Source: Bryobacterales bacterium (GTDB taxonomy: Bacteria; Acidobacteriota; Terriglobia; Bryobacterales; Bryobacteraceae). From it: a stretch of DNA of 8,403 bases. Below the pieces are notes generated by a model that had not been told where the DNA came from, searched no databases, and saw nothing but the letters and a program-made list of their open reading frames with translations. The position numbers and the translations under genes are program-made. The stretch spans positions 1 through 8,403 of the forward strand of contig JANXQZ010000662.1 of assembly GCA_025353235.1 (NCBI GenBank), given 5' to 3'. Shown here one piece after another: positions 7,994-8,403 of the stretch. Every line of letters begins with the position of its first letter. The stretch's first letter is position 1.

Positions 7994-8403
7994 CTAACCG
8001 CTTCCTTGATTCGTTGATAGGTTCCGCATAACATTTTTTCCAGCCAGGGGGTCGAGGTCCAGGTTCAAATCCTGAACTTTACTGGAATAATTCATATCCC
8101 ACTGTCCAAAGTTTTGCAAGGGACCGCCATCCGCGCGGTAATTCAACTGGAAGCGCAGGTTGCAAGTGATCGCCTCATACAAGCATCCCAGAGTGGTTCG
8201 GAAATAATCACCGGCCTGCACTTTAAAAGCCGGGAAGCGCCCGGAGATAGCTCCAAAATCAACCATTTGCGGTTCGATCCAAATCCCAGAGCCAGATCGT
8301 TCCTGGCCGTCTTGCAGGGATGGGCCATCGACGCGCAGCACAAAACCAGCCGTGTCGGAATTGGTTCCAGGGCAGGGCAGCCGTCCGGCTCCGCTGCGCC
8401 ATT
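7994..8403 (-). CDS. C-terminal part of a secreted beta-rich domain protein, 5' end outside the window, tail apparently truncated
   Basis: The frame is open from the right edge to the TAG at 7994, giving about 136 residues; a GTG at 8341 is an internal codon, not a likely start. The visible part has the pattern of an unnamed extracellular domain I recall from acidobacterial and Chloroflexota surface proteins: a LP..G..SDTAGFVLRVDG opening, GRFPAFKVQAGDYFRTTLGCL, a C..RFQLNYR strand, LQNFGQW, then DLNLDLDPLAGKNV. Alternating hydrophobic residues and two cysteines (in LGCL and ITCNL) fit a secreted beta-sandwich. In relatives I remember, the LAGKNV block is followed by about 25 more residues ending in a W..PRI-like strand. 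Here the protein instead ends after a dissimilar MRNLSTNQGSG tail. The family recollection is from memory and was not searched. Function is unknown: perhaps ligand or carbohydrate binding on the cell surface. Confidence 0.65.
   Translation of the reverse strand, partial: WRSGAGRLPCPGTNSDTAGFVLRVDGPSLQDGQERSGSGIWIEPQMVDFGAISGRFPAFKVQAGDYFRTTLGCLYEAITCNLRFQLNYRADGGPLQNFGQWDMNYSSKVQDLNLDLDPLAGKNVMRNLSTNQGSG

Noticed and set aside
8060..8074. Plus-strand CAGG-TTCAAAT-CCTG, identical in form to a tRNA T-arm, near the truncated gene end; considered as a tRNA fragment or integrase att site
   Set aside because: No D-arm, anticodon arm, matching acceptor stem or CCA is present around it, and the minus strand encodes the domain's DLNLDLDPLAG block here, so the match is probably chance.

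Overview
The window carries one co-directional gene cluster on the minus strand and nothing convincing on the plus strand. In transcription order (right to left) it holds: the 3' end of a secreted beta-rich domain protein (8403-7994); a Tat-exported molybdopterin-binding large subunit of the xanthine dehydrogenase/isoquinoline 1-oxidoreductase type (7970-5712); an XdhC/CoxI-family maturation factor (5708-4560); a MocA-like molybdenum-cofactor nucleotidyltransferase (4567-3977); a large di-haem DUF1587/DUF1595/DUF1592/DUF1588/DUF1585 protein (3894-850); and the 5' part of a Tat-exported DUF1552 protein (848-1, running off the left edge). Apart from an 82-bp gap holding a hairpin, the spaces between genes are 23 bp or less.

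The sequence is GC-rich (roughly 60% by eye). The DUF1592/DUF1552 pair is greatly expanded in Acidobacteriota (Solibacter/Bryobacter lineage) and Planctomycetota. Its occurrence beside an IorB-like enzyme with XdhC and MocA best fits an acidobacterium of the Bryobacterales type. This taxonomic call is an inference from gene content and was not tested by a search.

The right half is a molybdenum hydroxylase module: a periplasmic catalytic subunit plus two cytoplasmic helpers that finish the cofactor (MocA, cytosine dinucleotide form) and load it (XdhC). The left half is a predicted periplasmic di-haem protein and its usual DUF1552 partner. A natural hypothesis is that the haem protein receives electrons from the hydroxylase. 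The usual small [2Fe-2S] subunit is not visible in the window. The place directly upstream of the large subunit, where it might be expected, is taken by a gene whose C-terminal end looks cut short. The link between the two halves is inference; the family assignments are well supported by motifs.

No RNA genes, insertion sequences, CRISPR arrays or att sites were found. No gene-free stretch longer than about 82 bp exists.
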